A DNA stretch of 64,000 nucleotides, from contig NZ_JAHKKG010000007.1 in assembly GCF_018829635.1 (NCBI RefSeq), positions 310,001 through 374,000 of the forward strand. Reading direction: 5' to 3'. Of this stretch, positions 1 to 8,648 are shown piece after piece. Source of the DNA: Paractinoplanes bogorensis (GTDB lineage: Bacteria; Actinomycetota; Actinomycetes; Mycobacteriales; Micromonosporaceae). How positions within the stretch are numbered: position 1 is the first letter of the stretch; every line of letters begins with the position of its first letter. The notes below the pieces were generated by a model. The model had not been told where the DNA came from. It saw only the letters and a program-made list of their open reading frames with translations, and searched no databases. Made by a program: the position numbers and the translations under genes.

Positions 1-1968
1 GTTCAGCGCCACACCGCCGTCGAAGACCGCGGTCTCGGTCACCTCGACCACGAGCCGGTCCGGGCTCACACCCGAGAACGACAGGGCCTCGCGCACCTCA
101 CCCGCGAAACCGGGTTCGCGCAGCTGCCGGGCCGACACGTTGACGCCCAGCTCGCGCGGGGCGACGCCGGGACCGAACTCGGCGTCCCAGGCGGCCATCT
201 GACCCAGCGCGGTGTGCAGGATCCAGGTGCCCAGCGGCACGATCAGGCCGGTGCGCTCGGCGATCGGGATGAACGTGTCCGGCCCGATGAAACCCTGCTC
301 CGGGTGCTGCCAGCGGATCAGCGTCTCGAGCCCGGTCCAGGAGCCGCCCGGGAGCCCGACGATCGGCTGGTAGACCAGGCTGAACTCGCCCGCGTCGAAG
401 GCCCGCCGCAGGTCCGCCCCGAGCTTCTGGTCGGCTTCGTGGGTGCGTTCGAGGGCCTCGTCGTACAGCAGGAACTTGCCCTTGCCGCTGTCCTTGGCCG
501 CGTACATGGCCAGGTCGGCGCGGCGCATCAACTCGGCCGGCGTGGTGCCCGGCCGGGCCTCGGCCACCCCGATGCTGGCCCCGACGAGCAGATCATGACC
601 CTTCGCCCGTACGGGCATGGTCATGGTCTCCTCCAGCCGGTTGAGCATCTCGATCGCGTCGGGCCCGGTCACCCCGGGCAGCAGCAGCCCGAACTCGTCG
701 CCGCCGAGACGGGAGGCCACATCGTCGCCGCGCACACTGGCGGCCAGCCGGGTGGACACCGCGACCAGCATGGCGTCGCCGACGGCGTGCCCGAGCCGGT
801 CGTTGATCACCTTGAAGTCGTCGAGGTCGATCAGGGCCAGGCAGAACGGCTCGTCCCGGTCGAGCATGGCCTGGGCCGACTGCTCGAACAGGGCCCGGTT
901 GGCCAGCCCGGTCAGCCCGTCGTGGGTGGCCCGGTGGGTGAGCTCGTCCTGATACTCGTTGAGCTGGGTCAGCTGCTGGTCGACCCGGCGCAGCAGCCGG
1001 CCGTTGTCGCGCAGCGCGCCGACCTGCCGCGCGACCACCAGCGCGGTCAGCAGCGTGGCGGCCAGCGCGACGATCGTCACGGTCAGGCCCGACTCGCCGC
1101 TGACCTTGAGCAGCAGCAGGTCGGTGGCGGCCACGGCGGCGTACGGGACCAGGCTGAACAGCCGGCGCCGGGGACGCCGGACGGGCTCGCCGGCGACGCG
1201 GCGGTGCCGGTCGGCGGCCAGCGCGACGCAGATCATGGTGGCCGGGATGAAGATCATCGAGCCGCTGAAGCCGGACCGCAGCTCGACCACCAGCGGGAAC
1301 AGGCCGCCGCCGGCGGTGCCGACCGCGGCCGCGGCGGCGAACCAGCGCAGCGTGCCCGACTCCAGCCCGCCCATGCCGGTGACCGCGACCTTGACCATGG
1401 CCAGGGCCACGAGCAGGCCGAGCACGGCGAGCAGCAGCATCGGGACTGTGGTGCGCTGGGAGTCGCCCTCGGCGGCCGAGCGGGCCATGAAGTACCAGGC
1501 GAACACGCCGACCGTGACGGCGATGGTGAGCGCGTCGAGGACGAACCGGACGCTGGTGCCCTGACGCTCGAGCGGCAGCCGCAGCAGCGCCCAGATGATC
1601 ACCGCGATGGCCAGGGCGTAGCAGACCGAGCTGAACAGGTCGTGCTGCTGCCGCGGGATCAGATCGGGCGCGACGGCGGTCACCCGGGCGTCACCGACGA
1701 CGCCGAACGCCACCAGCCCCGCGGTGAGCGCCACCGAGCGCCACAGCCGCCGGACGGCCCGGTTCGAGGCGACCACGCCGGCCGTACGCCAGCATGTGAC
1801 GGCAGCCACAGCGGACATCACAATGCCCGGAAGCCAGTTCCAGACCGGGCTGAACAGCTGAAGCGAGGAGTTGCCGGCGTACAGCAGGATGGCCATCACC
1901 TGCAGGACCGCGCCCGCCGCCAGCAGCGGCGTCAGGCGTAGCCGGGTCGTCGGGCGCTCTTCGGTCAC
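1..1968 (-). CDS. Membrane-bound GGDEF-EAL cyclic-di-GMP protein (3' end off window)
   Basis: Bifunctional cyclic-di-GMP turnover protein; about 656 codons are visible and the C-terminus lies beyond base 1. The first ~310 residues are hydrophobic with several membrane segments. A GGDEF domain follows (RLGGDEFGLLLP near residue 421) with an inhibitory-site RxxD (RGDD) five residues upstream of GGDEF, so cyclase activity with product inhibition is plausible. The EAL domain begins at SLVYQPIVG; its signature reads ETLIRW rather than EALxRW, but the glutamate is kept, as are the GVNVSARQL and VTETAVF motifs, so phosphodiesterase activity is possible. The GTG start at 1968 is in frame with both domains and has GGAG just upstream; the spacing is short, so a nearby alternative start is possible. 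Divergent from the EcsC-like gene. Confidence 0.9.
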   Translation of the reverse strand, partial: MTEERPTTRLRLTPLLAAGAVLQVMAILLYAGNSSLQLFSPVWNWLPGIVMSAVAAVTCWRTAGVVASNRAVRRLWRSVALTAGLVAFGVVGDARVTAVAPDLIPRQQHDLFSSVCYALAIAVIIWALLRLPLERQGTSVRFVLDALTIAVTVGVFAWYFMARSAAEGDSQRTTVPMLLLAVLGLLVALAMVKVAVTGMGGLESGTLRWFAAAAAVGTAGGGLFPLVVELRSGFSGSMIFIPATMICVALAADRHRRVAGEPVRRPRRRLFSLVPYAAVAATDLLLLKVSGESGLTVTIVALAATLLTALVVARQVGALRDNGRLLRRVDQQLTQLNEYQDELTHRATHDGLTGLANRALFEQSAQAMLDRDEPFCLALIDLDDFKVINDRLGHAVGDAMLVAVSTRLAASVRGDDVASRLGGDEFGLLLPGVTGPDAIEMLNRLEETMTMPVRAKGHDLLVGASIGVAEARPGTTPAELMRRADLAMYAAKDSGKGKFLLYDEALERTHEADQKLGADLRRAFDAGEFSLVYQPIVGLPGGSWTGLETLIRWQHPEQGFIGPDTFIPIAERTGLIVPLGTWILHTALGQMAAWDAEFGPGVAPRELGVNVSARQLREPGFAGEVREALSFSGVSPDRLVVEVTETAVFDGGVALN

Positions 1969-2026
1969 GCTCCGGGTAATCGGTATGACAGGTCTCAGCC
2001 TGAGCACTTTGCCGCCGAGGGGTCGC

Positions 2027-2044
2027 GTGCACGTGCATGTGCAC
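2027..2044. promoter_or_regulatory. Near-palindromic GTGCAC repeat in divergent promoter region
   Basis: GTGCACGTGCATGTGCAC lies between the divergent GGDEF-EAL gene (start 1968) and the EcsC-like gene (start 2091). It is three 6-bp half-sites of GTGCAC type and is nearly its own reverse complement (one pair of mismatches). The position suits an operator, but no regulator is identified. Confidence 0.35.
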
Positions 2045-2090
2045 GGCACAATGGAACAGGAACGTTCCCTTCCCCCCTCGGAGCGATCTG

Positions 2091-2798
2091 GTGACCGACT
2101 CTTCGAACCAACCCGACGTGATCACCGAAACCGACGCGCCGCCCGGCTCGCTGTGGCAGCGGATGAAGGCCGATCCGCAGTACGCGCCTGAGCACCTCGC
2201 CCTCGAGGCGGTCCGCCGGCTCGGTCCCGAGGCCGCGGCCTGGGCCGAGCGTGAACGCGCGAACCATCCGGAGCGCACTCCCGACCAGCTGGCCGACAGC
2301 GCGGTCAAGCGGTTCACCAACCTCGCCCGCATCTCGGGTGCCGTCTCGGGCGCCACCGGCCTGCCCGGCGCGGTGCTCGACGTGGGCGTGCTGGCCTGGA
2401 ACCAGGCCCGCATGGTGCTGCACATCGCGGCCGCCTACGGGCACGACCCGGCCGCCCCCGAGCGGGCGACCGACCTGCTGGTGCTGCAGCGCGTGCACAA
2501 GGTTGCCGCCACGGCCCGCCTGGCGCTGGGCGTCGCCGCCGGCCGCGAGCGCGCCGCGCATCTGTTCGCCGGGGCCGGCACGCGTCCGCTGACCGGCGTG
2601 ATGATGCGGCTCGGCGTCAAGCTGGCCCAGATGGCGGGCGTCCGCGCGGCCAAGCGCATGTTCGCCAAGGTGATCCCGGGCGCCTCGATCGTGCTCGGCA
2701 CCTGGGCCAACTCGGCCGCCACGAAAGACCTGGCCCGGCGCTCGCGCGAGCTGTTCGGCAAGGCTCCGGCCGTGCCCGGTCAGCGGGTGAGCCGCTAA
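2091..2798 (+). CDS. EcsC family protein
   Basis: 235-residue protein resembling the EcsC family, whose members are poorly characterised and often membrane-associated. The run SGATGLPGAVLDVGVLAWNQ followed by AAYGHD matches the family's central signature (glycine-rich hydrophobic helix, then a YGxD motif). Further hydrophobic helices near the C-terminus (MMRLGVKLAQ, VIPGASIVLGTWAN) fit a membrane-interacting protein. A GTG start at 2091 is preferred because GGAG lies five bases upstream (2080-2083) and the residues added by an earlier ATG at 2037 look non-coding. No signal peptide. Biological role unknown; EcsC proteins accompany exoprotein-secretion ABC transporters in Bacillus, but no transporter is present here. 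Confidence 0.75.
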   Translation: MTDSSNQPDVITETDAPPGSLWQRMKADPQYAPEHLALEAVRRLGPEAAAWAERERANHPERTPDQLADSAVKRFTNLARISGAVSGATGLPGAVLDVGVLAWNQARMVLHIAAAYGHDPAAPERATDLLVLQRVHKVAATARLALGVAAGRERAAHLFAGAGTRPLTGVMMRLGVKLAQMAGVRAAKRMFAKVIPGASIVLGTWANSAATKDLARRSRELFGKAPAVPGQRVSR

Positions 2799-2861
2799 GA
2801 GATCGGCGGCCGCGGTCGATCGGATCCGTGAAGGGGGTTCCGATCGGACGGAGGGCTGCGG

Positions 2862-3434
2862 GTGCGTCGTCGGCTGGGTCTCGTCGTGCTGGCACCGCTC
2901 CTGCTGACCGGCTGCAGCAAGGCCGCGAGCCCGACCGCCACGCCGAGCCCGAGCGGCCCCGCGTGGATCGTGCTGGCCTCGGGCAGCGCCACGCCCTCAC
3001 CGGCACCGCTCTACGCCTCGGGTTCGGTCGCGCCGTTCCCGACCGGATACCTGCCGCTGCCCACGACCAGCCCCACCCCGAGGCCGACCGGCAGCTACGG
3101 CTGTCCGCCGGTCAAGAACAACATCATCAACGGCGCGAGCGCCACCGCGAGCACCACCAGCGGCACCGTGACCTGGTACAACCCGGCCACCTCGGACATC
3201 GTGGAATACCGCATCACGGCAATCAGCCAGGACGCCAAGGTCGGCCTCCAGCGCGACATCGGCTGGACCGTGGTCACACCCGGCGCGACCTGCGGCTACA
3301 TGACCGCCACGATCGTCGGCCTCGACCGCAAGACCCGCTACATGTTCTCGGTCGACGCGGTGACCACCCGCTCGGACAGCGACGCGACCTACGACAAGAC
3401 GGTGGCGCGATCCCAGGTGGTCACGACGTCCTGA
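2862..3434 (+). CDS. Secreted lipoprotein with fibronectin-III-like domain
   Basis: 190 residues. The N-terminus MRRRLGLVVLAPLLLTGC is a classical lipoprotein signal peptide with lipobox LTGC, so the mature protein should be lipid-anchored outside the membrane. A proline/serine/threonine-rich linker runs to about residue 80. The C-terminal ~100 residues (TVTWYNPATSDIVEYRIT, later TRYMFSVDAVT) have the alternating pattern of a fibronectin-III-like beta sandwich. GTG start with GGAGGG upstream. The last 14 bases overlap the convergent reductase gene. Function unknown. Confidence 0.75.
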   Translation: MRRRLGLVVLAPLLLTGCSKAASPTATPSPSGPAWIVLASGSATPSPAPLYASGSVAPFPTGYLPLPTTSPTPRPTGSYGCPPVKNNIINGASATASTTSGTVTWYNPATSDIVEYRITAISQDAKVGLQRDIGWTVVTPGATCGYMTATIVGLDRKTRYMFSVDAVTTRSDSDATYDKTVARSQVVTTS

Positions 3435-4248
3435 GCCCCGGTGCGGGTGTCCAGCCCCGGGCCCGGGCCTTGCCGATGTCGAGCACGAGACCGTCGGTGA
3501 CCTGATCAATCCCGTACGGGGAAATGGTTGGGGAAATCAGCGAAGCCACCCGGGCGAGCCGGACCGGGACGTGGCGCACCGGCACACCCAGCACGGCGGT
3601 GACGGCCGCATCACGTCGGTAGGGCTCGGCGTCGGCGATGTTGTAGGCGCCGGGTGGCCAGTCGCGGGCGGCCAGGCAGGCCGAGGCCAGATTGCCGACC
3701 GCGGTCAGACTGAGCGGCACATCCGGGCCGGGGAGCCAGGCCGCACCGGCGCGAACGGTCCGGCGCAGGCGGGGCAGCAGATGCGGATCGCCGTCGCCGT
3801 AGACCGCGCGGGGCCGCAGCACGACCGCCCCCGCGGCGAGCGCCAGGCGTTCCCCGGCGGCCTTGGTGCGCCCGTACGCGGTCCGCTGCCGATCGGTCGG
3901 ATGATCCTCGCGGATCGGGTGGTCGTACGGCCCGGGACGGTAGACGCTGGCACTGCTCACCCAGACCACGGTCGTGTCGCCGGTCGCGTCGAGGAGCCGC
4001 CGGGTGCCATCGACATTCACTTTCCCGTACGCGTCGTCGGCGCCCCGATCCCCGACGGCTGCGGCCAGGTGGATGATCAGGTCGGCCGTCTTGACGTCGG
4101 GCGTGCTCCCGGCGGCATCCCAGTAGACGTGCCGTCCGACCGGTCCTGGACGCCGGCCCAGGCACACGACGTCGTTGCCCTGCGCGGCCGCTTCCCGCGC
4201 CACGGCGCTGCCGCAGAACCCGCTCGCCCCGGTTACGGCGATCCTCAC
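3421..4248 (-). CDS. NAD-dependent epimerase/dehydratase (extended SDR, OleD-like)
   Basis: 275-residue extended short-chain dehydrogenase. The N-terminal dinucleotide-binding motif GASGFCG occupies residues 7-13, and the active-site pair YGRTK is near residues 124-128, preceded by the serine-rich VSSASVY strand. The GTG start at 4248 shares a GTGA overlap with the P450 stop, so it is translationally coupled and last in the operon. Reductases of this type reduce 2-alkyl-3-ketoacyl products in olefin/beta-lactone pathways (OleD); the neighbouring thiolase-fold enzyme and ANL ligase make that reading attractive, but a sugar-nucleotide epimerase role cannot be excluded from sequence alone. Confidence 0.85.
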   Translation of the reverse strand: MRIAVTGASGFCGSAVAREAAAQGNDVVCLGRRPGPVGRHVYWDAAGSTPDVKTADLIIHLAAAVGDRGADDAYGKVNVDGTRRLLDATGDTTVVWVSSASVYRPGPYDHPIREDHPTDRQRTAYGRTKAAGERLALAAGAVVLRPRAVYGDGDPHLLPRLRRTVRAGAAWLPGPDVPLSLTAVGNLASACLAARDWPPGAYNIADAEPYRRDAAVTAVLGVPVRHVPVRLARVASLISPTISPYGIDQVTDGLVLDIGKARARGWTPAPGLRTS

Positions 4249-5300
4249 GCCGTCCGGCCCCTGATGATCAGCTCGCGCCAGCTCGGGAGCGCCGCGTGGC
4301 GGTCGGCGCGGGCTCGCACCACGGTCGGGCGGTAGGGCGCCAGAGCCGCCAGCAGGTCGGTCAGCTGGGTGCGGGCCAGCGCGGCGCCCGGGCAGGCGTG
4401 CGGGCCCACACCGAAGACCAGTTGAGCCGTACGGGCTGGGGCCGGCTCTTCGGGGTCGGGGTCCCGGGTGTGGGCCTCGGCGGCGTGGCGGGCGATCAGG
4501 ACAAGGCGGTCGCCGGGTCTGATCGGGCAGCCGCCCACCGTGCCGGTTCCTGCTGCCACCCGGGGGAGCAGGGGAGTGGGTGCGGTCACGCGCAACAGTT
4601 CGTCCGCGAGTGCGTTCTCGCCGGCGTGGTGCCACAGGTCGTCGTCGCAGGCCCACGCGACCGCTCTCGGCAGCGCCGCCACCGTGGTGTTGATCGCCGC
4701 GACCGCGAGCATCGCGTGGAGACCCCGTGGTTCGCCGACCAGACGGAGAAGCCGGTCCGCCGCCGCGCGCTCGTCCGCCGGTCTCCGCGGCCCCGGCACG
4801 TGGGCCTTCGCCGCCGCCGAGGCCGCCTGCTGGGCCGCCTCGGCGAGCTCGACCGGATCGACGTCCAGCTCGAGCAGCGCCGCCGCCGTGGCCCCCGCGA
4901 TCTCGACCGAGAGCGGCACCAGATCGACCGTGCCGCCCGCGTCCAGCACGGGAAGCCGGTCGTCGAGCAGCTTCATCCAGATCGGCCGGAGCTTGGCCAC
5001 ACCCGCCGCCCCGAGCAGCGCCGACGTGTCCCGCCGGGTTCCCCGATGCTCGTCGCCGTGCTGGTCGAAGAGCGCCCCCGACCCGGCCAGCTCACCCGCC
5101 GCGCCCCCGGTCGTGCCCGCGGCCGTGCGGTCGAGCGGGATCTTGGTGAGCGCCGCCCGGAACGCTTCCGCTTCGTGCACCACCACCGTGCGCCCGAGCC
5201 GTTGCGCCGGTTTGCCGCGGGTGGCCGCCATCAGCGCGAACAGAACCGGATGGCTGCGCAGGTAAACCCGTCGGTCGCGGCGTCGTCCCCGGCTGATCAA
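4245..5300 (-). CDS. Cytochrome P450
   Basis: 351 residues, shorter than the usual ~400, mainly at the N-terminus. The haem-binding loop FGVGPHACPGAALAR places the thiolate cysteine near residue 301, and the K-helix ELLR (ExxR) is present. The I-helix, normally AGxDT, reads AAINTTVAAL, so the acid of the acid-alcohol pair is replaced by Asn, which could alter oxygen activation. Start TTG at 5300 overlaps the ligase stop as TTGA; GTGA overlap with the reductase downstream. The gene is embedded in an operon of lipid-type enzymes, so the substrate is probably the operon's fatty-acid-derived product (inference). Confidence 0.88.
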   Translation of the reverse strand: MISRGRRRDRRVYLRSHPVLFALMAATRGKPAQRLGRTVVVHEAEAFRAALTKIPLDRTAAGTTGGAAGELAGSGALFDQHGDEHRGTRRDTSALLGAAGVAKLRPIWMKLLDDRLPVLDAGGTVDLVPLSVEIAGATAAALLELDVDPVELAEAAQQAASAAAKAHVPGPRRPADERAAADRLLRLVGEPRGLHAMLAVAAINTTVAALPRAVAWACDDDLWHHAGENALADELLRVTAPTPLLPRVAAGTGTVGGCPIRPGDRLVLIARHAAEAHTRDPDPEEPAPARTAQLVFGVGPHACPGAALARTQLTDLLAALAPYRPTVVRARADRHAALPSWRELIIRGRTA

Positions 5301-6931
5301 CGGTCGTCTTCCGATGGCCCGTTCGAGCGCTCGTCCGTGGTTTCAAGATCGGGCTTTGGAGCAGCCGCCGCCTCCCCCACCCGCCCAGGGACGGGGGAGA
5401 AGCTAGCGCCTGGAGCGGGGCAAACCGGGCGATCGGCGTCGCCTGTGGACGAACGGAAGACGGCGATTTCCGGGCGAGACCGGCCGAACCAGCGCCGAAA
5501 ACGACTGTGGGGCTCGTCACCTGTGGATAGAGCGGCGGCGGCCACTGCGGCCGCCGCGCGCCGGTCGGGCTTGCGGGAACGGCCGGACAACGGAATCGGC
5601 GCGAACACGACCGCGTCGGGTCGTGCGGAACCCATCCGGGTCAACGGTGCCCGCAGAGCCTCGCGGACCGAGCGCTCATCAAAGCCGGCGGCCAACTGCA
5701 CCACGGCCACCACCCGCTCGTCGCCGTCCACGGCGGGGACGCCCACCAGCAGTGCCAGAGCAACGCCGGGCACGTGCAGGGCGGGCTCGTACAGGCCGGG
5801 ATAGATGTTCTCGGCGTCGCGCAGGATCATGTCTTTGGCGCGGCCGCCCAACACGATCCGGCGGTCGGAAACCCGGCCGATGTCGCCGGTCGCGACCCAC
5901 TCGAACGGGTCCGAACCCAGATAGCGGTCGGCCGCCATCGGGCCCGACAACAGCAACTCGCCGTCGGACGAGACGCGGGCGTCGACCCCGGGCAGCAGGT
6001 CGCCGACCAGGTCGCCTTCGCCGTCGAACGCGGATTTGGCCGACGACTCCACGGCGGCGGCCGGGAACATCTCGGTCAGCGCGTAGACACCCCACGCCTC
6101 GGTCGCGCCCGCCTTGCGCACGGCGGCCAGCAGGGAAGCGCTGACGGGGGCCGAACCGCTGTAGACCCGGCCGGTGAAACGGCAGCCGTCAGCCAGCGCC
6201 GCGCGCAACTGTGGGGGAGTGAGATAGACGGCTTGCGGTGAAACGGTGCGCAGCGCGCGCCGGGTGGGCAGTGCCACCGGAGCGCCGGCGGCCAGTGCGG
6301 GCAGCAGCACGAAGAACGTGCCGCCGAGGATGGGTGCGCCGGGGATCGGCCGTACGAGGTCGTGCGCGGCCTTCATACCGGCCGAGATCGAGGCGCGGGT
6401 GTGGACGACCGCGCGGGGACGGCTGGTCGTGCCGGAGGTGAACACGACTACGGCGTCGCCGTCACCGTCGTACGGGGAAGGCAGTTGACCTTGAAGGGGC
6501 TTCAATAGAGGTGCCGAGCCGGGCAGACGGCGGCCGATGGTTTTGACGGTGCCGAGCGAGCGCAGGTCGGGCAGCGCCAGGTGGGCACGACGGGCCAAGG
6601 GAGCGGCCCAGCCGGCCACGGCCTGAGCGGCGGAGTCGGCCAGCACCAGGCGGGGCGCGGCCAGAGCGAGGCGAGCCCGTACGACGTCGGGGCCCGCGGT
6701 CGGGTCGACCACGGCGATGCGCAGGCCGAGGTGGTACGCGGCGAGCAGGGTGGCCAGCGAGCGGGCGCCGGGGCGTACGGCCAGAGCCACCGTGTCGCCG
6801 GCGACGAGTCCTTCAGCGGCGAGCGCCACCGCATAACCGCGCACCAGCCGGGCCAGGTCGCCGCGGGAAACACCGGGCAGCGCCGGACGATCGTCGTCCG
6901 CACGCAGATCAGAGATCAAGGCAGAGATCAT
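5297..6931 (-). CDS. AMP-dependent acyl-CoA/ACP ligase-like enzyme (ANL superfamily, OleC-like)
   Basis: 544-residue adenylate-forming enzyme. Core motifs: P-loop FTSGTTSRPR (near residue 164), A5 YALTEM, A7 ATGDIGR, hinge GRAKDMI, and the A10 catalytic lysine in SGRSRKPDR (near residue 453). After A10 it carries an unusual ~90-residue Ala/Pro/Ser-rich tail with no recognisable domain. ANL enzymes activate carboxylates; the OleC branch instead closes beta-hydroxy acids to beta-lactones. TGATG overlap with the glycosyltransferase upstream and TTGA overlap with the P450 downstream show translational coupling. Choice between a fatty-acid ligase and an OleC-type lactone synthetase needs a phylogeny. 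Confidence 0.88.
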   Translation of the reverse strand: MISALISDLRADDDRPALPGVSRGDLARLVRGYAVALAAEGLVAGDTVALAVRPGARSLATLLAAYHLGLRIAVVDPTAGPDVVRARLALAAPRLVLADSAAQAVAGWAAPLARRAHLALPDLRSLGTVKTIGRRLPGSAPLLKPLQGQLPSPYDGDGDAVVVFTSGTTSRPRAVVHTRASISAGMKAAHDLVRPIPGAPILGGTFFVLLPALAAGAPVALPTRRALRTVSPQAVYLTPPQLRAALADGCRFTGRVYSGSAPVSASLLAAVRKAGATEAWGVYALTEMFPAAAVESSAKSAFDGEGDLVGDLLPGVDARVSSDGELLLSGPMAADRYLGSDPFEWVATGDIGRVSDRRIVLGGRAKDMILRDAENIYPGLYEPALHVPGVALALLVGVPAVDGDERVVAVVQLAAGFDERSVREALRAPLTRMGSARPDAVVFAPIPLSGRSRKPDRRAAAAVAAAALSTGDEPHSRFRRWFGRSRPEIAVFRSSTGDADRPVCPAPGASFSPVPGRVGEAAAAPKPDLETTDERSNGPSEDDR

Positions 6932-7662
6932 CAGCGCGGATCCGCGGAGTGCGAGCCACTGCCCTGGTCGAGGTACCAGCGGGCGGTCCCGACGACCCCG
7001 TACGCCTTGATCCGGCGCGTGGAGTTGGCGACCACCATGTGCCGGCTGTGCACGATCGCGGGCGTGGTCCGCCGCACGCGGTTGAGGAAGGTGCGATCCG
7101 TCGGGGAGGGGCGCCGGGGCATGCCGCCGCACGCCTCGTACAGGGAAGCCGTGATCGCCATGTTGTTGCCGGCGTGCATCCGGTACGGCGCTTTGTACTC
7201 GCTGCTGCGATGCGCGGGACGCACGCGGCCGAAGCTCGCGGCCAGTGTCACGAGCACGCGGAAGAACGCCCGGCCGAGGGGGCCGTGCTCGTCGCGCCGG
7301 GCGGTGATCCGGCCGCAGGCGAGTCCCTGTGACGAGACCAGGGCGGCGCGGGCGGCGGCGACCCAGCCGGGAGCGGGCAGGCAGTCGGCGTCGGTGCGGG
7401 CCAGATGGACGGCGCCGGCCGCGATCGCGTGGCGGAATCCGGTGTCGACCGCGCACCCGACGCCTTTTTCACGTTCCGTGATGACGTACGTGGGAAACGG
7501 GCCGTGGAAATTTTCGACGGTGGAACGGGTGGCGTCGGTCGAGCCGTTGTCGACCACCAGCAGCGTGAAGTCGGTGTCGGTCTGCGCGGCCAGGGCCTCG
7601 AGCGTCGCGCCGATGCGGGCGGCCTCGTTGTAGGCCGGCACGATCACCCAGAGGCTGGTCAC
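6931..7662 (-). CDS. Family 2 glycosyltransferase
   Basis: 243-residue GT-A fold glycosyltransferase. The N-terminal VIVPAYNEAARIGATLEAL and VVDNGSTDATR are the nucleotide-sugar binding signatures, and RTDADCLPAPGW carries the metal-binding DxD. There are no membrane segments, so it probably acts on a soluble or membrane-surface acceptor. TGATG overlap with the ligase and ATGA overlap with the condensing enzyme place it firmly inside the operon, which suggests that the product of the pathway is glycosylated (inference). GT2 substrate specificity cannot be read from sequence. Confidence 0.85.
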   Translation of the reverse strand: MTSLWVIVPAYNEAARIGATLEALAAQTDTDFTLLVVDNGSTDATRSTVENFHGPFPTYVITEREKGVGCAVDTGFRHAIAAGAVHLARTDADCLPAPGWVAAARAALVSSQGLACGRITARRDEHGPLGRAFFRVLVTLAASFGRVRPAHRSSEYKAPYRMHAGNNMAITASLYEACGGMPRRPSPTDRTFLNRVRRTTPAIVHSRHMVVANSTRRIKAYGVVGTARWYLDQGSGSHSADPR

Positions 7663-8648
7663 GACACTTCCCAGACCATGGTCATCAGGCTCACGCCCCC
7701 ACCCAGGCCGACCATGAGCACGCGGTCACCAGGACCGAGTTCCGCCCGTACGCGGCTCAACTGCACGCCGATCGACGCCGATGCCATGTTTCCGAGCTCA
7801 CTCACCGTGACTTCGAGTTTGTCGCGCGGGACGCCGGTGACCGCCACGAATCGGTCCAGATAGGGCAGCGTCACCTGGTGGACGAGGACCTTGGCGTAGT
7901 CGGACCAGCCCCATCCCGTACGGGCGGCAACCCGCTCGATCAGTCCGGCGCCGATCTGTTCGAACACGTCCCGGAGCTTGCCGCCGTCGCCGGTGAAGTA
8001 GGTGTGCTCGAGGCTGCGCGGGTGCCGGGATCCGCCGCCGAAGATGCCGCCGACCTCCCAGTGCTCGGAATGGGTCTCGGTGTCGACGTCGACGATGCCG
8101 CCGGTGGCCACCGGCTCGACCAGCACGGCCGCGCCCGCGTCGCCGAACGTGTAGCCGGCGAACGCCGTCCGGGCCTGGGCCAGCCCTTCGAGCCGGGGCC
8201 GCATCGCCCGCGTCGGCGTCTCGCCGGTCACGACCAGGGCGCGGCGGGCCCGACCGGCCAGGATCATCGAGCGGGCCAGGTCGATGCCGTTGAGGAAGCT
8301 GTTGCACGCGTTGGTGACGTCCAGCGCGTGGGCCCGGCTGCCCAGCGCGTGCTGCACGACGTGCGCGGTGGCGGGTTCGGTCATGTCCCGGGTCGCGCTG
8401 GCGAACAGCAGCAGGTCGACGTCGAGCGGGTCGGTTCCGGTGTCGGCCAGCACCTTGGTGGCGGCGTCGATGGCCAGGTCGGAGGCGTACTCGTCGTCGG
8501 CCGCGACCTGCCGCTGCCGGATGCCGGTGGTGCGCCGGAACAGCCCGGCCGGCACCGGGAGCCCGCCGGCGACCCGCTCCTGCAGGTCGTCGGTGAGCTC
8601 GGTCCGGGCCGGCAGGGCGTAGGCGACGCCGGTTATGCCGACGTTCAT
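7659..8648 (-). CDS. 3-oxoacyl-ACP synthase III / OleA-like thiolase-fold condensing enzyme
   Basis: 329-residue FabH/OleA-type enzyme. The triad is intact: Cys near residue 114 (DVTNACNSFLNG), His near 256 (LVHQV) and Asn near 286 (ELGNMASASIG). The C-terminal GLGGGVSLMTMVWE is typical. It condenses acyl thioesters: FabH uses malonyl-ACP, OleA joins two acyl-CoAs head to head. The operon context (ANL ligase, SDR) favours a secondary-metabolism or lipid-modification role over housekeeping fatty-acid synthesis. The ATG at 8648 overlaps the antiporter stop (TGATG). Confidence 0.88.
   Translation of the reverse strand: MNVGITGVAYALPARTELTDDLQERVAGGLPVPAGLFRRTTGIRQRQVAADDEYASDLAIDAATKVLADTGTDPLDVDLLLFASATRDMTEPATAHVVQHALGSRAHALDVTNACNSFLNGIDLARSMILAGRARRALVVTGETPTRAMRPRLEGLAQARTAFAGYTFGDAGAAVLVEPVATGGIVDVDTETHSEHWEVGGIFGGGSRHPRSLEHTYFTGDGGKLRDVFEQIGAGLIERVAARTGWGWSDYAKVLVHQVTLPYLDRFVAVTGVPRDKLEVTVSELGNMASASIGVQLSRVRAELGPGDRVLMVGLGGGVSLMTMVWEVS

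Noticed and set aside
214..1941. Long plus-strand open frame (575 codons) across the first gene
   Set aside because: Composition is Gly/Arg/Gln-rich shadow of the opposite frame; the minus strand carries clear GGDEF and EAL motifs.
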